Source of the DNA: Sphagnum compactum
Lineage: Eukaryota > Bryophyta > Sphagnopsida > Sphagnales
Direction of reading: 5' to 3'
Length of the DNA: 64,000 bases
Assembly (NCBI GenBank): GCA_965153455.1
Contig: OZ234499.1
Coordinates: 62,001-126,000, forward strand
Part shown: positions 39,157 through 50,562 of the stretch, in pieces
Numbering within the stretch: position 1 is the first letter of the stretch
How the letters are laid out: each line of letters opens with the position of its first letter
Program-made: the position numbers and the translations under genes
The notes under the pieces: model-generated
What the model was told of the DNA's origin: nothing
What the model saw: only the letters and a program-made list of their open reading frames with translations
The model's database searches: none

Positions 39157-42100
39157 TGCCAAACAAGTATAACTATAACAATGTTGAAGTTGAATTCAAA
39201 ATTTTTGATGCTAGGTAAAATAAAATGCACTTTATTTTGTTGATTTTCAAATGAATTCCAATAGGTTTTAGACAAATGGGCATTCCCATTTGTTATATAG
39301 GCACGTGTTAATTATGCTAGTGAACAGAATCCTTTGGCTTAGGAAAATGCTTTCGATTTATAGATTGTACTTTAATAGACAAATAAATCTTTAAATTTTA
39401 ATTCAAGCTTCACTTCCAAAATGTGAGAAAGAGGTAAGAATAATAGCAAAGGAGATGGAGATTTATCAATTTAATAATATCCCCTTTCACCTCTTTTTAT
39501 TTCCCTCATATGTTCACATATTGTTTCCAATAGTTCATCATTATTTATATCAATCTCAATTTTGATTTTATCATGTAAAATGAACATGAAATGGCACAAT
39601 ATTAATTATATTACATGTTCCTTTTGATGTCCATGTTGGTGGGCTCAATGTCATCAATGTTTATGTTTAATCTCAAATTTTATTATATTAATAGATAACA
39701 TGGACATGAAAAGACACATTAACATGTGCCATTAAAGTGTCTTCTCATGTTTTTTTTAAAGACATTGAAATAATAATTATTTTGAGAAACAATTTTTTGA
39801 ATTACATACACACACATATATATGGGCCAGTTGAAACCCAAGACTTTAAATAAATCTAGAGGGTGCCTTTTGAATTGTTCTCAACACCATGCATATATTA
39901 GTTACAACTGACTTATGTATGAAAAGAAAACTATCAAATGAAGCTTGAAATGATCAATTGGATTTCAAATGGTAGGCCTAGAATAGTTGTGATTTATTTT
40001 CAAAATAAATGATGAAAATCAAATAAATTCAAAATGAATAAACATGACATGAAGTCTACGAAGAATGTTTCGATGGGAACAAAAAGCGGAGTTGCAAAAC
40101 CATCACATATCATAAATCAACTTGAGACTGATCAAGTGAAACAAATTCACAATGGAATCTACATGTGTGAATTTTTTGAACAAACGAAATGAAATGAAGT
40201 TGTAAATTGATTCAAGTTTACTTGGGAGCCAAATTTAACAATATACTTCCTATTGCAAACATTTAACTCTATAATGGGTAGTCATCCATGTAGTGTGACC
40301 AATTAGCTTTTGGTAGTTTCATATTCATAAAGCATGCACACAATTAGCCTATCTACAATAGGTTTATGAGAGTATCTTTCATTGGTTTTTATCCATTTGG
40401 GAAGGATTTTTTCATTGTAACATTGTGTTAGTTCAAATCAATTAAAAATCACGTAATTTGACTTTCCAACATAGGTTTTAAATGAATGATTTTTTCCAAA
40501 ATGAAAATATTCCTACCAAACTCCAAGATATTTCATTTAATCATTACAATTACCTATTCAAGAACATGAAAGATGAACATGAAAAAATATGCAAACATGG
40601 GAACAACATCACTACACCACATGTGATTTATGATTTCAATATATAGTTGAGCTAATAATGATGGATCAATCATCATAAATACATGATCACCTTAGATGAC
40701 AAATTACAAACCATTCAAATTTAACCATAAATACATTTGAATAAATAGTGATGTGTTCATTGCATATAAAAATTTAAAGCAATTGTAGGTATTACCTAGC
40801 TATATGTGGATTAATTTAACTATTCAAGCATGCAGTCATATGCACTGAATGAAATTGGTTCTCTATCTTCATCCCATTAATACACTAGCCTTTGTAGGTC
40901 TAAACCTTGAAAACTTCCAAAATACAACATGCCAAAATATTACATAAAAATATACATATATGAGAACCTTGTTGTTGGTAAAAATCTTTAGATTAATCCA
41001 AGGCTGTACAGTGTCAATTCAATAAAATTATAATTAAATATAATTCATTTTTTCTTTAGAATATTCAAATATTATGATATCACTTGCATTAAATCCCACT
41101 TTCATCATTTATACCTATGATTTATACATTGTAAAAATATATAAAGTTTTAATTGTTATTTTAAAAAATATATAATGGTAGAAAATGCATTTTAATATTT
41201 AAAATCATTATAAATGAGAAACAATCGTAATGATTTTTATCAATATAAATTTTATGATCATGAGTAATGGTTTATGCGAAAAATAAAACTTTCAAAAGAA
41301 TATTCTATCATAAATTCCTTGAAATTTTGGAAAATTTTGTTACAAAAGTAGAGGTTTGGAGCTAGTTTCACTACATTTAGAAGCCTTCCTCATGTGAGTC
41401 GCGAAATAAACGCAGGAATACAAAAAAGTTCTGCTGCCTTGCTTGTCATGTTGCCATTTAATGTTAAATCTTTCTTGGGATGCTAACCAATGGTGCTACA
41501 TGAAAAAATTGAAAAAACATTTTATTGATCATGAGTGTAATCTTTAAGCAAGGTTCCAAACTAAGCAAAATCACATTAACAATGACACATTAATGTACAT
41601 GATACCAAACCATGATTATTGGTTGGGAGATATGACAAATCAACCAATTGCATCATTGATATTTACTTGGTTAAAAAAATGGCCACAATGAATGTTTAAA
41701 CATCAATAAAATGTTGTAAGATATCATAAATAAAAAAATAATTTGGGCATTAGGGGACATTAGTTTTAAGATGTTATAGTCATGGCCCATGGGTCCAATG
41801 TTTTATTCTTCTTTCAATTTTTTGATGTAGCATCATTAGTAATCAATTCAAAAAAAAAATTAGCACCAATTTTTTTTAAATTGAAAAAACTGTAGAAATC
41901 TAGCAAAAAAATTGCCCCAAAAGACTTAAAACTGTGTCAACATTATGTGGTGAAATTTTTTCTGAAAAAAAATTTCTTCAAGAATTTGGTACATTTTTGT
42001 TTTTTTAAACTAAGAAATTGTAATAGAATAATCCTTTTTTCTTTTGAGGTCAAATTTTGGCCATAAAAAAAACAATGCATGAATCCATAATTTGGAGTTG

Positions 42101-43315
42101 CCATCAATAGGAATTATTGCAAAATATGGGGGACATCCTTTGAATTTTTGGTGGGGAGATGTGAAGATTGTGTTTGAGAGCAAACATGTGATCTATGGGA
42201 ACAAATAACAGGAAGCAAAGTAAACTTTATTGGGAACAAAACAAATTGATGCAAATAAAGGAACCCATTTGTGAACATTGAGAACAAATGCTAAAACCTA
42301 GGGAAATCAATGGAACAAAAAATACATTGGCAGCCATTTCATGATCCCTTGTAGTATGAATTCATGGGCCTTAACATATCAAACAATTTAGTTGGTGATT
42401 CAATACAAAATCAATGCAAATGGTGCCAAACTCAATGCCACCTCCAACAAACGCTAGTATTGATAACAAACCTCTAACATGGTGAATGAATCCACTTCCT
42501 TCCTCCTTTGCTAGATGCACCTTGTCAAGGGCACACATGATGGGCATCATTCCATAGTAATGGTTCCAAGTACTTGTACAGCTTTGAGCCAATGCTTATG
42601 TGAATTGGGGTGAAAAATATTTTATCTTAATTATCATTGATACCAGGGACTGAAATGGTGCATTGCATGTCTTTTTGTTGATATGGTGAAATAAATTATG
42701 CAATTTTCAACCAACCAAAATTGTCATTAGTTCAAATGGTTTATAACTCATACCAAATGAGATTTTGAGTTGCTATTGTGGATTCAAGAGGTATGGTGGT
42801 GTTCAAAATTTGTGGGAAACATGTTTCAAAATTTTCACCCATGTTTAAACAAGCTCTTGTCAAAACAACTTATAACAATTAAAAGAGCATCAAGGAGCTT
42901 AGATAATCTTGGACGTGTTGGTTTGTGTGGTTTTTATTTGGTAGTTTACATATAGCGGAATAGATTGATTTCACGAGAGCATTTCAAATAGATTGCACGA
43001 ACATTATTTTTTTAATATCGTTTTTGCCATGGCATTTGATTTGCATTACACTCACTTAAGGTCATGTGTGGGCTTGGGGACAAAAACATGATTTTTTATT
43101 CTTTCGGTCAATCCTTTTATTTGTTTGACCTCACATGTTTTCTCTTCTACATTGCATATCAAATTTGGCCTCCCCATCTTTTAGCTTTCAAATTGATTCA
43201 TTGCATTTGTGTTTAACATTTACATCCAATGGGGATTCACCTTCTTTAGTGCTTTCATGGTGAAGAATGGATTACATTTCACGACGTTCAAAAAGTTTTT
43301 GCCTTCATTGTGGGA
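39157..43315. other. AT-rich intergenic, no supportable gene
   Basis: About 4 kb of very AT-rich DNA with no recognisable exon, RNA gene or element. It ends at the insertion site of the gypsy element. Confidence 0.5.
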
Positions 43316-43320
43316 GATGT
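43316..43320. repeat. Target-site duplication, left copy (GATGT)
   Basis: GATGT here and at 53445-53449 flank the retroelement. Whether 4 (GATG) or 5 bases belong to the host is ambiguous. The last T may instead be the first base of a TGTC element end. Confidence 0.7.
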
Positions 43321-43424
43321 GTCGTGCGAATACATATCGTCATACAACATACATCGTTGACATACCATACTCACATACACACACAAACACATAACATGGA
43401 CGAGAGCATACACAAATACATGTG
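43320..43424. repeat. Extra terminal 105-bp repeat outside the 3' LTR
   Basis: It matches 43759-43863 at all but one position (tgtcgtgcg against tgttgtgcg). The inner copy lies between the PHD-finger ORF and the 3' LTR. This outer copy lies beyond the LTR but inside the target-site duplication. The right-hand LTR has no such neighbour. The element therefore seems to have been integrated with an extended end. Confidence 0.85.
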
Positions 43425-43428
43425 AAAA

Positions 43429-43756
43429 TGTCACGAGAAAGATCTACTATCATAAAACTCGTGATGCAAACACATACAGTCAAACCAAGCCCACTCCACT
43501 CAGAGAATCTAGGCCAATGCTAACGGGCCACCATAGCTCGAAGCTCCACTAACTCCAACTACTCCCAACGCTCTAGGCTCAACTCAAAGAACTATGTTCT
43601 TTAAGCCTTCTCTCACACTTTATACCCCCACTCACAACATGAGGGCGGGTCCTACCAGAAGAGCCACTCTCCTCCAACCCTAAACCTAGAAATCCTAAGT
43701 AGGCACTACTCGTTACCACACTATATGTTATAGCTAACACACATATGGTCATGACA
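43429..43756 (-). repeat. 3' LTR
   Basis: Starts TGTCACGAG and ends GGTCATGACA on the plus strand, so it has the inverted terminal TGTCA/TGACA. It aligns along its whole length with 53112-53444. By eye there are 13 substitutions, 11 of them transitions, and one 5-bp gap (tagca present only in the other LTR). Confidence 0.95.
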
Positions 43757-43758
43757 AC

Positions 43759-43863
43759 TGTTGTGCGAATACATATCGTCATACAACATACATCGTTGAC
43801 ATACCATACTCACATACACACACAAACACATAACATGGACGAGAGCATACACAAATACATGTG
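43759..43863. repeat. 105-bp 3' untranslated segment of the element, inner copy
   Basis: Internal sequence between the PHD ORF and the 3' LTR. It is duplicated outside the LTR at 43320-43424. A polypurine tract would be expected next to the LTR in this position, but none is obvious. Confidence 0.8.
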
Positions 43864-44036
43864 TACCACAACTCGCCCCCCTAGCTGGTGGTTAGGTCCC
43901 TCTAACTTCCAGGTAGCCCTATACATCTTCTACATGTTATACACCTTTGCGGGTGCACGAATCAAAAGGCCGGGTGCTATGTTGCCCCATCGTTAGTCAC
44001 CCATCTGCAATCCATACCATGTGAAGATCAAGTCAT

Positions 44037-44465
44037 CTACCCCTCCAAAGTACAACGAGGACAAACCCACTGTCCAACGGGAACAACATCCATAGGTGGA
44101 GTCATGCACGCCATGTGCCAACCCCTAGAACATCTATCACACACCAACATATGGGTTGTTCCACCTTTAGACCCACATAACATACACCTCAAGCCGGCCC
44201 GTACCATTGCCAAACTTGGGTCAACTGTACCATCCACATTTGGGAGGTGACATGGCGCACAATTACGCACATGGTCCTTCCAAACAACACCATCACGACC
44301 CTCCAACATGAGAACTCCAGAAGCTAACACCTCTCGCACTCGTAAGATAGTGCGGCCTGTCGTTACATCCAATGTCGTTGGTGTAGTTTGCTGCAAATAG
44401 ACATAGTCCCCCACATGGAACCCACGAATCGATGGTCAATAACCTCCACCCCGGATAATCGCATA
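44037..44465 (-). CDS. Integrase C-terminal region with PHD finger
   Basis: The open part starts at 44414. It begins GDYVYLQQ, typical of the GPY/F-type C-terminal part of gypsy integrases. It continues through a short linker to a complete C4HC3 PHD finger: CMLC, CDRC, WHMAC and WVCPRC, with the conserved Trp two residues before the last Cys pair. It ends TLEG and stop. PHD fingers commonly read the histone H3 tail. In chromoviruses a chromodomain sits at this same place and steers integration. By analogy this finger may guide target choice or chromatin recognition, which is inference. Two TGA codons upstream (44466 and about 44425) separate it from the integrase core in the same frame. Confidence 0.88.
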
Positions 44466-45119
44466 TCACAATGTATCCCTGTGTTGAGCAATGGCAAGGT
44501 TTTCAAACGCTGCTCGCATAACTCTTCGAAAGAGCTCTGCACGTTGAGAACACACCCTCAACCACATCTCCGGGTCATCAAGGTTCACCACCTCACTAGA
44601 CTCACAACAAATCGTTGTTGGCAAGTCTGGATCTCGGCCGTACAATAGAAAATAAGGTGAGAAGGAAGCCAAGGATGCCTGACGACTGAATCGATATCCC
44701 ATGGCCAACCATGGTGATTGAATATCCTAATCCCCCAGGTGGCCTTTCTGCAAGCCATATTTGCGCAATGCCTTCTTCACCGTTTGTACCACAAGCTTAG
44801 CTAAACCATTTGCCTCTGGATGATCTCAAGACGTGGTTCGATGATCAATCAACACCTTGTCACACAAGACCTGAAACTCACCCTGAAACTCCATACCTTG
44901 ATCGGTCAACACTTCAGCTGGTGCACCAAAATGACTAAGCACCCTATCAAGGAATGCATACGCTACTCCCTCGTTGGATTTGTTAAGGGATGGCACTAAT
45001 TCAATCCACTTGGAAAAGTGCTCCACCATCACCAACACATATTTGTTGTGCCGTACCGTCAATGGTAATGGTCCCGCAAAGTCCAAACTCCAGCGATAAC
45101 CCAACCCCATAATAAGCAA
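44466..45119 (-). pseudogene. Integrase catalytic core (interrupted)
   Basis: The DDE residues can be placed: Asp in SLDFAGPL, Asp in LTDQGMEF, and Glu in HPEANGLAKLVV. The GPY-type follow-on motif SPYFLLYGRDPDLP is also present. A TGA at 44826-44828 and a TAG at 44727-44729 lie inside the frame. The core is one frameshift away from the preceding polymerase frame (near 45119). The enzyme would join the cDNA ends to host DNA. This copy cannot be made as one piece. Confidence 0.88.
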
Positions 45120-47065
45120 GGGTGTAACTGTGGTGTAGGGGCATTGAACGATGCCCTCACCCTATCACAAACCATGCAATGTGACACTAATCGTTGCACA
45201 TCGGTGTGCATACCATGCCACCAATACTGACCTAGGAGTAAGCTATATGTCCGCTTTACTCCAAAATGCCCCAACTCCTCATGGGCATGCCGCACAATAC
45301 GCCTTCTCTGGTCTGGATGTGGTACAATCCGTACCCTACCATCCTCCCACACTCGGAGTATATGTGTCCCCTCCAACCGATACCTTTTACCTTGTTGGAG
45401 AACACGGTCTCTCTCCTTAGCACTCACCATGCCTGACCCCATACTGGTTCGTAAAAATTCCAACACTAATGTATCATCATGAACATCATGGTGACCGATG
45501 CTACCATCCCCAACCTCAGGATCTGAAGACTGGCCATCTACCCTTTGACTAAAGTAAGATGTCACGTGGCCCTCCATACTAGAGTCCACACCCAACAAGC
45601 ACAAAAAGGCCGATGCATGCCAACCTGACACCATCTCCTCATCAACCTCGCCATGCCATCTAGCTCCAATATTATCCTCCTGGCTAATGCATGGGTTCTG
45701 ACTCAACCCATCGGCATCAAGGTTTGTAATTCCAGGTTTATGCACCACCTGGAAGTCATATTCTTGTAAGATGAGAGCCCACCGTGCAAGCTTTCCTGTA
45801 AGTTTATCGGACTCCATCAACCACTTGAGCGGCTGGTGATCAGTGACAAGGGTAAACTGTGTGCCAAACAAGTAACACCTGAAGTGTGCAACAGCCAACA
45901 CCGTTGCCAAACACTCTCCCTCGTAAGAACTATAGCGTGACTCCGCTGCATTGTTCGAATGACTCGCATAGGCCACCACAAACTCCTTCCCTTCATCATC
46001 ACACTGTGTCAACACCGCTCCAAGTCCCAACATACTCCAATCAGTGTGTAGCTGGAATGGACGCCCCCTAATAGGTCTCTTCAAGATGGGAGTTGCAACT
46101 AACCTAGCCTTGAGCTCCACAAAAGCTCGTTCCTGCTCATCACCCCACTGCCATTCCTGATCCAACTTCAACAACATGTTCAAAGGCTTTGCCATCGCAC
46201 TAAGGCCTTTGACATACCTACGATAGTAGTTCGTCAATCCCATGAAAGCGCGAACCCTACTCACATCCGTGGGACGCGGAATACGTGCAATAGCCTCCAC
46301 CTTGGCTTGTTGCATTCCCAAACCACCTGGGTAGATCACATGACCCAGATACTCCACACTCTCCTGGAAGAACTTACACTTCCCAGGATGTAGACGAAGA
46401 CCATGAGCCTTCAACCGCTCAAACACAATTTGTAGATGAAATTGGTGTTCTTCCACGGTATCACTATATACCACAATATCATCGATATAACACCGGACAA
46501 AATCCAACCCTGCTAAGATCCTATCCATCACACGTTGAAACTCGGCAGGCGCGTTCTTCAACCCAAAGGGTAAGAACTTCCACTGATACAAACAATCCTT
46601 GCCGTGAGAGTTGACGCCCCAAAATGCAGTCTTGGCCTTGTCCTCTTCTCGAATCGGCAACTGATGGTACCCTGCTCGAAGATCAAGTGTACTAAAAACC
46701 TTTGCATGTCCCACAACATCAAAGATCACTTCAGGTGTAGGCATGGCATACTTATCGGACTTAGTCTACCGATTGATAGGACGGTAGTCTCCACACATCC
46801 GCCTATGCATGTAGTTGCCATGTACATCCTTTTGGGCAGGCATGACAGTGGCTGATGCATACTCACCATGCAACAACTCCACTAATCTAGCCTCCAATAG
46901 ATCCAACGTCCGACTCCGAATTAGGTCCCTCTCCATATCATTATATCTATAAGGACAACGGAAGATTGGTGTGTCATTAGCCAACTCAATCCGTATACCA
47001 GGTCCAATCAAAGCACCCAACTCTTTCATACTAAAGGCAAAATAACTCCTGTAAGCTCTTAGGAA
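45059..47065 (-). pseudogene. Reverse transcriptase, RNase H and integrase zinc-binding region
   Basis: The reverse transcriptase runs from FSMKELG through PIFRCPYRYND and CGDYRPINR. It continues with STLDLRAGYHQ (first catalytic Asp), FLPFGLKNAPAEFQ and the catalytic YIDD box (CYIDDIVVYSD). RNase H follows with TDWSMLGLGAVLTQ, the Glu of YSSYEGECLA, VTDHQPLKWL and LDADGLS. Then comes an HHCC integrase zinc finger (HEELGHFG to CMVC). A TAG at 46766-46768, right after CGDYRPINR, is the only stop within this part. A TAA at 47066-47068 bounds it upstream. The 561-residue stretch after the TAG is fully open. Confidence 0.93.
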
Positions 47066-47200
47066 TTACATCAACCGTCGCCTCTCTCCTCCTATTAGCT
47101 TGGGCCCCATCAAAGGCTCCGAAATCTCCTCGATAGACACATTAGAGGAAGAGGACGACGCCATGGGTTGCTACGCAAAAACCTTGGGAAAAGCCACACG

Positions 47201-48826
47201 CTACTCCAAGTCACCCAATGGAACACCAATGGAGCAACAAACCCCTCCAACAGCATGGGCCACAACCTTCACATGCTCTCCCAACACATCCCATGTACTC
47301 CAAGGATGAAAAGTACAACTCTCTTGCCCCCCAGTCGATGCCTCTACCGTCATGGTGGACAGCGAGCTCACAAGAGGTGTAACTACTACAAATGTGGCTC
47401 TGAGTCGACAATGTTCAGCCATACCAAGGCTAACAATCCAAGTCAAACAATTCAGGTCCATAGCTTGACCCAACACTTGTCGACGTGAAGCCTCGAAAAT
47501 AGAAGGGACAAATGTCACTCCTGTAGGAAACCCCATTGCACGCTCTCTCTCATCGGCGTTGGGCTCCACCAATTGCTGCAAACAACTATCCCATACAAGC
47601 CCGGGACCACCCTCTCTATAGGCATGTGATGCTGGAAAACTGACAAATGTGGGTAACGCCATCCTAGGCTGTCCCACTCAGTTCACCACTGCCATGGGTG
47701 ACTTATCAACAACTTTCACCACTTGAGAACGTTGCCCAATATCTAAGATACTATCCACTATGAGGTGAGAAGATCATGGTACTGTCTCATATGCCCGTTT
47801 CAACACCTCCCTCGACAACAAATTCATCCACCACAATCGGGGACGATGAGCATGCGAGCCAACCCTCGTTGCATCCAATAAAACCGCTGGTCCAATCCAA
47901 GACCGGATTTGGTGTACACTTGCCATCACATGAGACCTAGTATCACCCAACAAAGGTACATTCTCCAGAATGTGCGCGGGAACACGTGCATGATGTGTCT
48001 GAAGATGGCGTAACACTCGCAACATCTCCCAAAACATACGAGATCGAGGGTCACGTAATCCCTCACCACGACCAGCCCGAGTATGACCCTGGCATGGCCA
48101 TCCAACAATCACCAAATTAATAGGACCAACTCTCGCAAGGTCTTGCGCCCCGAACAATGCAATGTTTGATGGCAAAGCTCGTTGATATCCTCGAATAGTC
48201 GACCTTGGCAACAACTCAGGATATCGCCGCATCAATAATGCAAGATGGCGCGATGAAACCTTCCTCGCGGTCTCATCTCTCTCCACGTAAAGGTACTTCC
48301 GAACTAAAATACCCGCTTGAAGCACTGCTGCCAAACCAATGCTGATCCCACCAAATAGATGCAACACGCAAATACCCTCGGAAGGATATTCCCATGCAAT
48401 GGGTGTAGTATCCAATGGAGACAACCCAACAGGACCAGAAATAGGAGTCCGTTGTGGAACCTCCTCCTCCTCCATAGGCACAAAAGCCTCACGCCAAGCT
48501 TGTGATACCAAACGATCGGCATCCTGTTGTAACACCCCATTCGAACACCAAAGTGGAACATCCAATGAGGAGGACACTGCTGCAACAAAGCTAGAAACCT
48601 CCTCTATATCCTCATAGATCGAAGTGTTAATGGCTGAAATGTTGCCCTCCAACAAGTCATTTGGCCAAGTGACCACTCCACTAAAACCAGCAACTAATGC
48701 CAACACCTTTGGGGGAGACCCTCCTGGTCGAACCCCAGAAATAAATCTCACAAGCACCTGGCTCATCCGTCCATCCCTAGACTGCCAACCAGGTCGATAA
48801 GTCGTTGTCTCTGTCCAATAATCCAT
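47201..48826 (-). pseudogene. Cytosine-C5 DNA methyltransferase domain of the retroelement
   Basis: The first open part (48826-47774, 350 residues) has motif I VLHLFGGISIGLAA (about 154-167) and motif II YVERDETARKV. Motif IV is VGWPCQGHTR with catalytic Cys245, motif VI is ENV at 288-290, and motif VIII is HAHRPRLWW. After TGA (47774-47776) and another TGA near 47680, the same frame continues with the C-terminal motifs: ERAMGFPTGVT and RRQVLGQAMDLNCLTW, matching motif IX/X of DNMT3-type enzymes. Motif order is I to X, so it is not the permuted DRM type. The enzyme family transfers a methyl group from S-adenosylmethionine to cytosine C5 in DNA. About 150 residues before motif I are unrecognised. 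It sits between protease and reverse transcriptase and shares their frame, so it was most likely made as part of the polyprotein. The two stops inactivate this copy. Confidence 0.93.
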
Positions 48827-49741
48827 CTAAAAACCCATCGGATACAACACGGCACCTCCAATTAGTACATCATACGACTCAGCTGCTGTAACAACAGAAG
48901 TCACTCCCAACCTAGAGCTATCTGTCACATGATCCGGTTTCATTTGCACCAACAGTCTCTCACGTGTCATGAAAATAGACCTATCACTAGCTCCACCAAG
49001 TGATGTCTGAATTTGGAATGGGCACGGCTCAAGCTCTGACCTCCGAATACCCAAACCAATACATGCTGCCTTCCCCAACATCAAAGGTTGGGCACCAGAA
49101 TCCAACAAAACCCGATCTGGTCTATACACCTGGCCCGTAGGATTCACCAACCGGAAAATACCACTCTGATTATCCAACATACATACACCAGGTGTAAGCC
49201 TCTCACGATCAATGGCTGGTCGAGCTGGTAATGCATCCATTTTAACCGCCGTCGCCTGCCAAGGACTATCCACACCTGATACCACAAGTTGCTCCACAAC
49301 AACATCCCTCGCCACAAGTTGCCCCACATCAACACCCTCACACACCTCGGCACTTGTAGCAACAACAGTCCCACGTTCACACAATGTGGATATTAGTCGA
49401 AATACATGAGTTAAGTCAACTCCTGACGCCATCAAATCATTAGCTGAAAATGTTGGGGATCCCAACACTGAAGTCACCATTCGTGACACTGCACTCGATG
49501 ATACATCCGTGTCCACTACATGTGATGTCGATGCTGTTGGCCCCACTGTTGGCTCAATAGGCGGTGTAGGAACCATGGAAGGAGTCCTAAACACTTCAGA
49601 CACCAAGAATGATTGGGAAAGCCTGGCCTGTCTACTAGCTTCCTATGGATCCAACTCCACAGTTGCCCCACGTGGCTTCGAGGCTCCAGTGACGCCTCTC
49701 GTCACTGCAACGGACGCCTCAATTTGTGCTACACTAGCCAT
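48827..49741 (-). pseudogene. Aspartic protease (retropepsin) region
   Basis: An ATG directly follows the Gag TAA stop (TTT TAA ATG). The frame has one TAG at 49643-49645, then is open. The retropepsin active site VLLDSGAQPLMLG is followed by a flap region and the closing YDVLIGGAVLYPMGF, typical of gypsy proteases. The reading ends in TAG, immediately followed by ATG of the methyltransferase part. The roughly 170 residues before the active site are Ser/Thr/Val-rich and unrecognised. The enzyme would cut the Gag-Pol polyprotein. Confidence 0.88.
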
Positions 49742-50562
49742 TTAAAAGAGATCATCTCCCCCATAAGATGTGGGAGCCTCACCTCTTGAATGTGATCGAT
49801 GCTGGAAATCTGCCATGGTAACAAACCTTTGCTCCAACTGCTCAATCCTAGCAGCCATAGCTGCCTCTGCCGTAGGGGGAGGAGTGATCACGGGAGGTGC
49901 CCTAACTGTTGGTGTACCTCTACCACCCCCACCACCTCTACCACCTTTACCACCACAACCTCTTTGAGCCGCTCCACCACAACCTAATATCAATTCTGGG
50001 TAAAGGTCAAAACAACGCTCACGAGGGTGGCCGACCCGGCCACAGTTATCACATTGAACTTGTGCCGACTAAGATCCATCAGCCAAAGTCCGTCCACCAC
50101 TCTCCTGTGGACAATCCCTCCAAATATGAGCACCACCATATGTCCAACAAGACTGTCCCTGTTGTTGACTAGCGAATGAAAGCAACGGTCTTTGTGCACC
50201 CATCCCTCCAGAACTTAACTGAGGTCATACCTGACCTGCACGACTCTCACCTCCACCAGTACGAGGTTGTGAGGTGGACTGTTGTCCACGAGAAGTAGTA
50301 ACTATATCCCTATTGAATCCAGATGTCACCACTTTCTCCTCCACCATGTTAAGCTCTATCTTCTCAGACAAAGCAAACACATGGGCCAATGTAAGAGAAT
50401 CGTCACTCATGAGAGTCACATCGCGTGCTCTTCGTCGCAACTCCTTGTCCAGAATCCCATACCAAAATTGGACTGCCTAAGCCTCCATCACCCCCTAGAT
50501 AACTGCAATCAACCGTCACATACGAGTGTATGCCTCGCGAAGACTCTCTGACGCGCTCCCAA
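49742..50562 (-). pseudogene. Gag C-terminal half: capsid end and zinc knuckles
   Basis: It continues the Gag frame after the nested insertion. Capsid-like ESLREAYTRM and FWYGILDKELRRR are interrupted by TGA, TAG and TAG, each one C-to-T step from Arg or Gln. Two nucleocapsid knuckles follow. The first (50149-50111) reads C-x2-Y-x4-H-x4-C and has lost one Cys. The second (50053-50012) is the intact CDNCGRVGHPRERC. A Gly/Pro-rich basic linker and a short predicted helix (ARIEQLEQRF) precede the TAA at 49742-49744. The knuckles would package the RNA genome. Confidence 0.85.

Noticed and set aside
43320-43863. 105-bp repeats around the left LTR as an ordinary target-site duplication of a solo LTR
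   Set aside because: LTR elements make 4-6 bp duplications. A matching GATG(T) pair lies outside, at 43316 and 53445, and the inner copy belongs to the full element.
47774-48826. Methyltransferase as a separate host gene
   Set aside because: It shares frame and direction with the protease and reverse transcriptase, has no introns or promoter of its own, and fills the space between them.
47774-48826. DRM-type (permuted) methyltransferase
   Set aside because: Motif I precedes IV, VI and VIII, with IX/X last. DRM enzymes have the order rearranged.
45151-50551. Plus-strand open frames across the gypsy element
   Set aside because: They are antisense shadows of the minus-strand Gag-Pol frame, which carries all the recognisable motifs.
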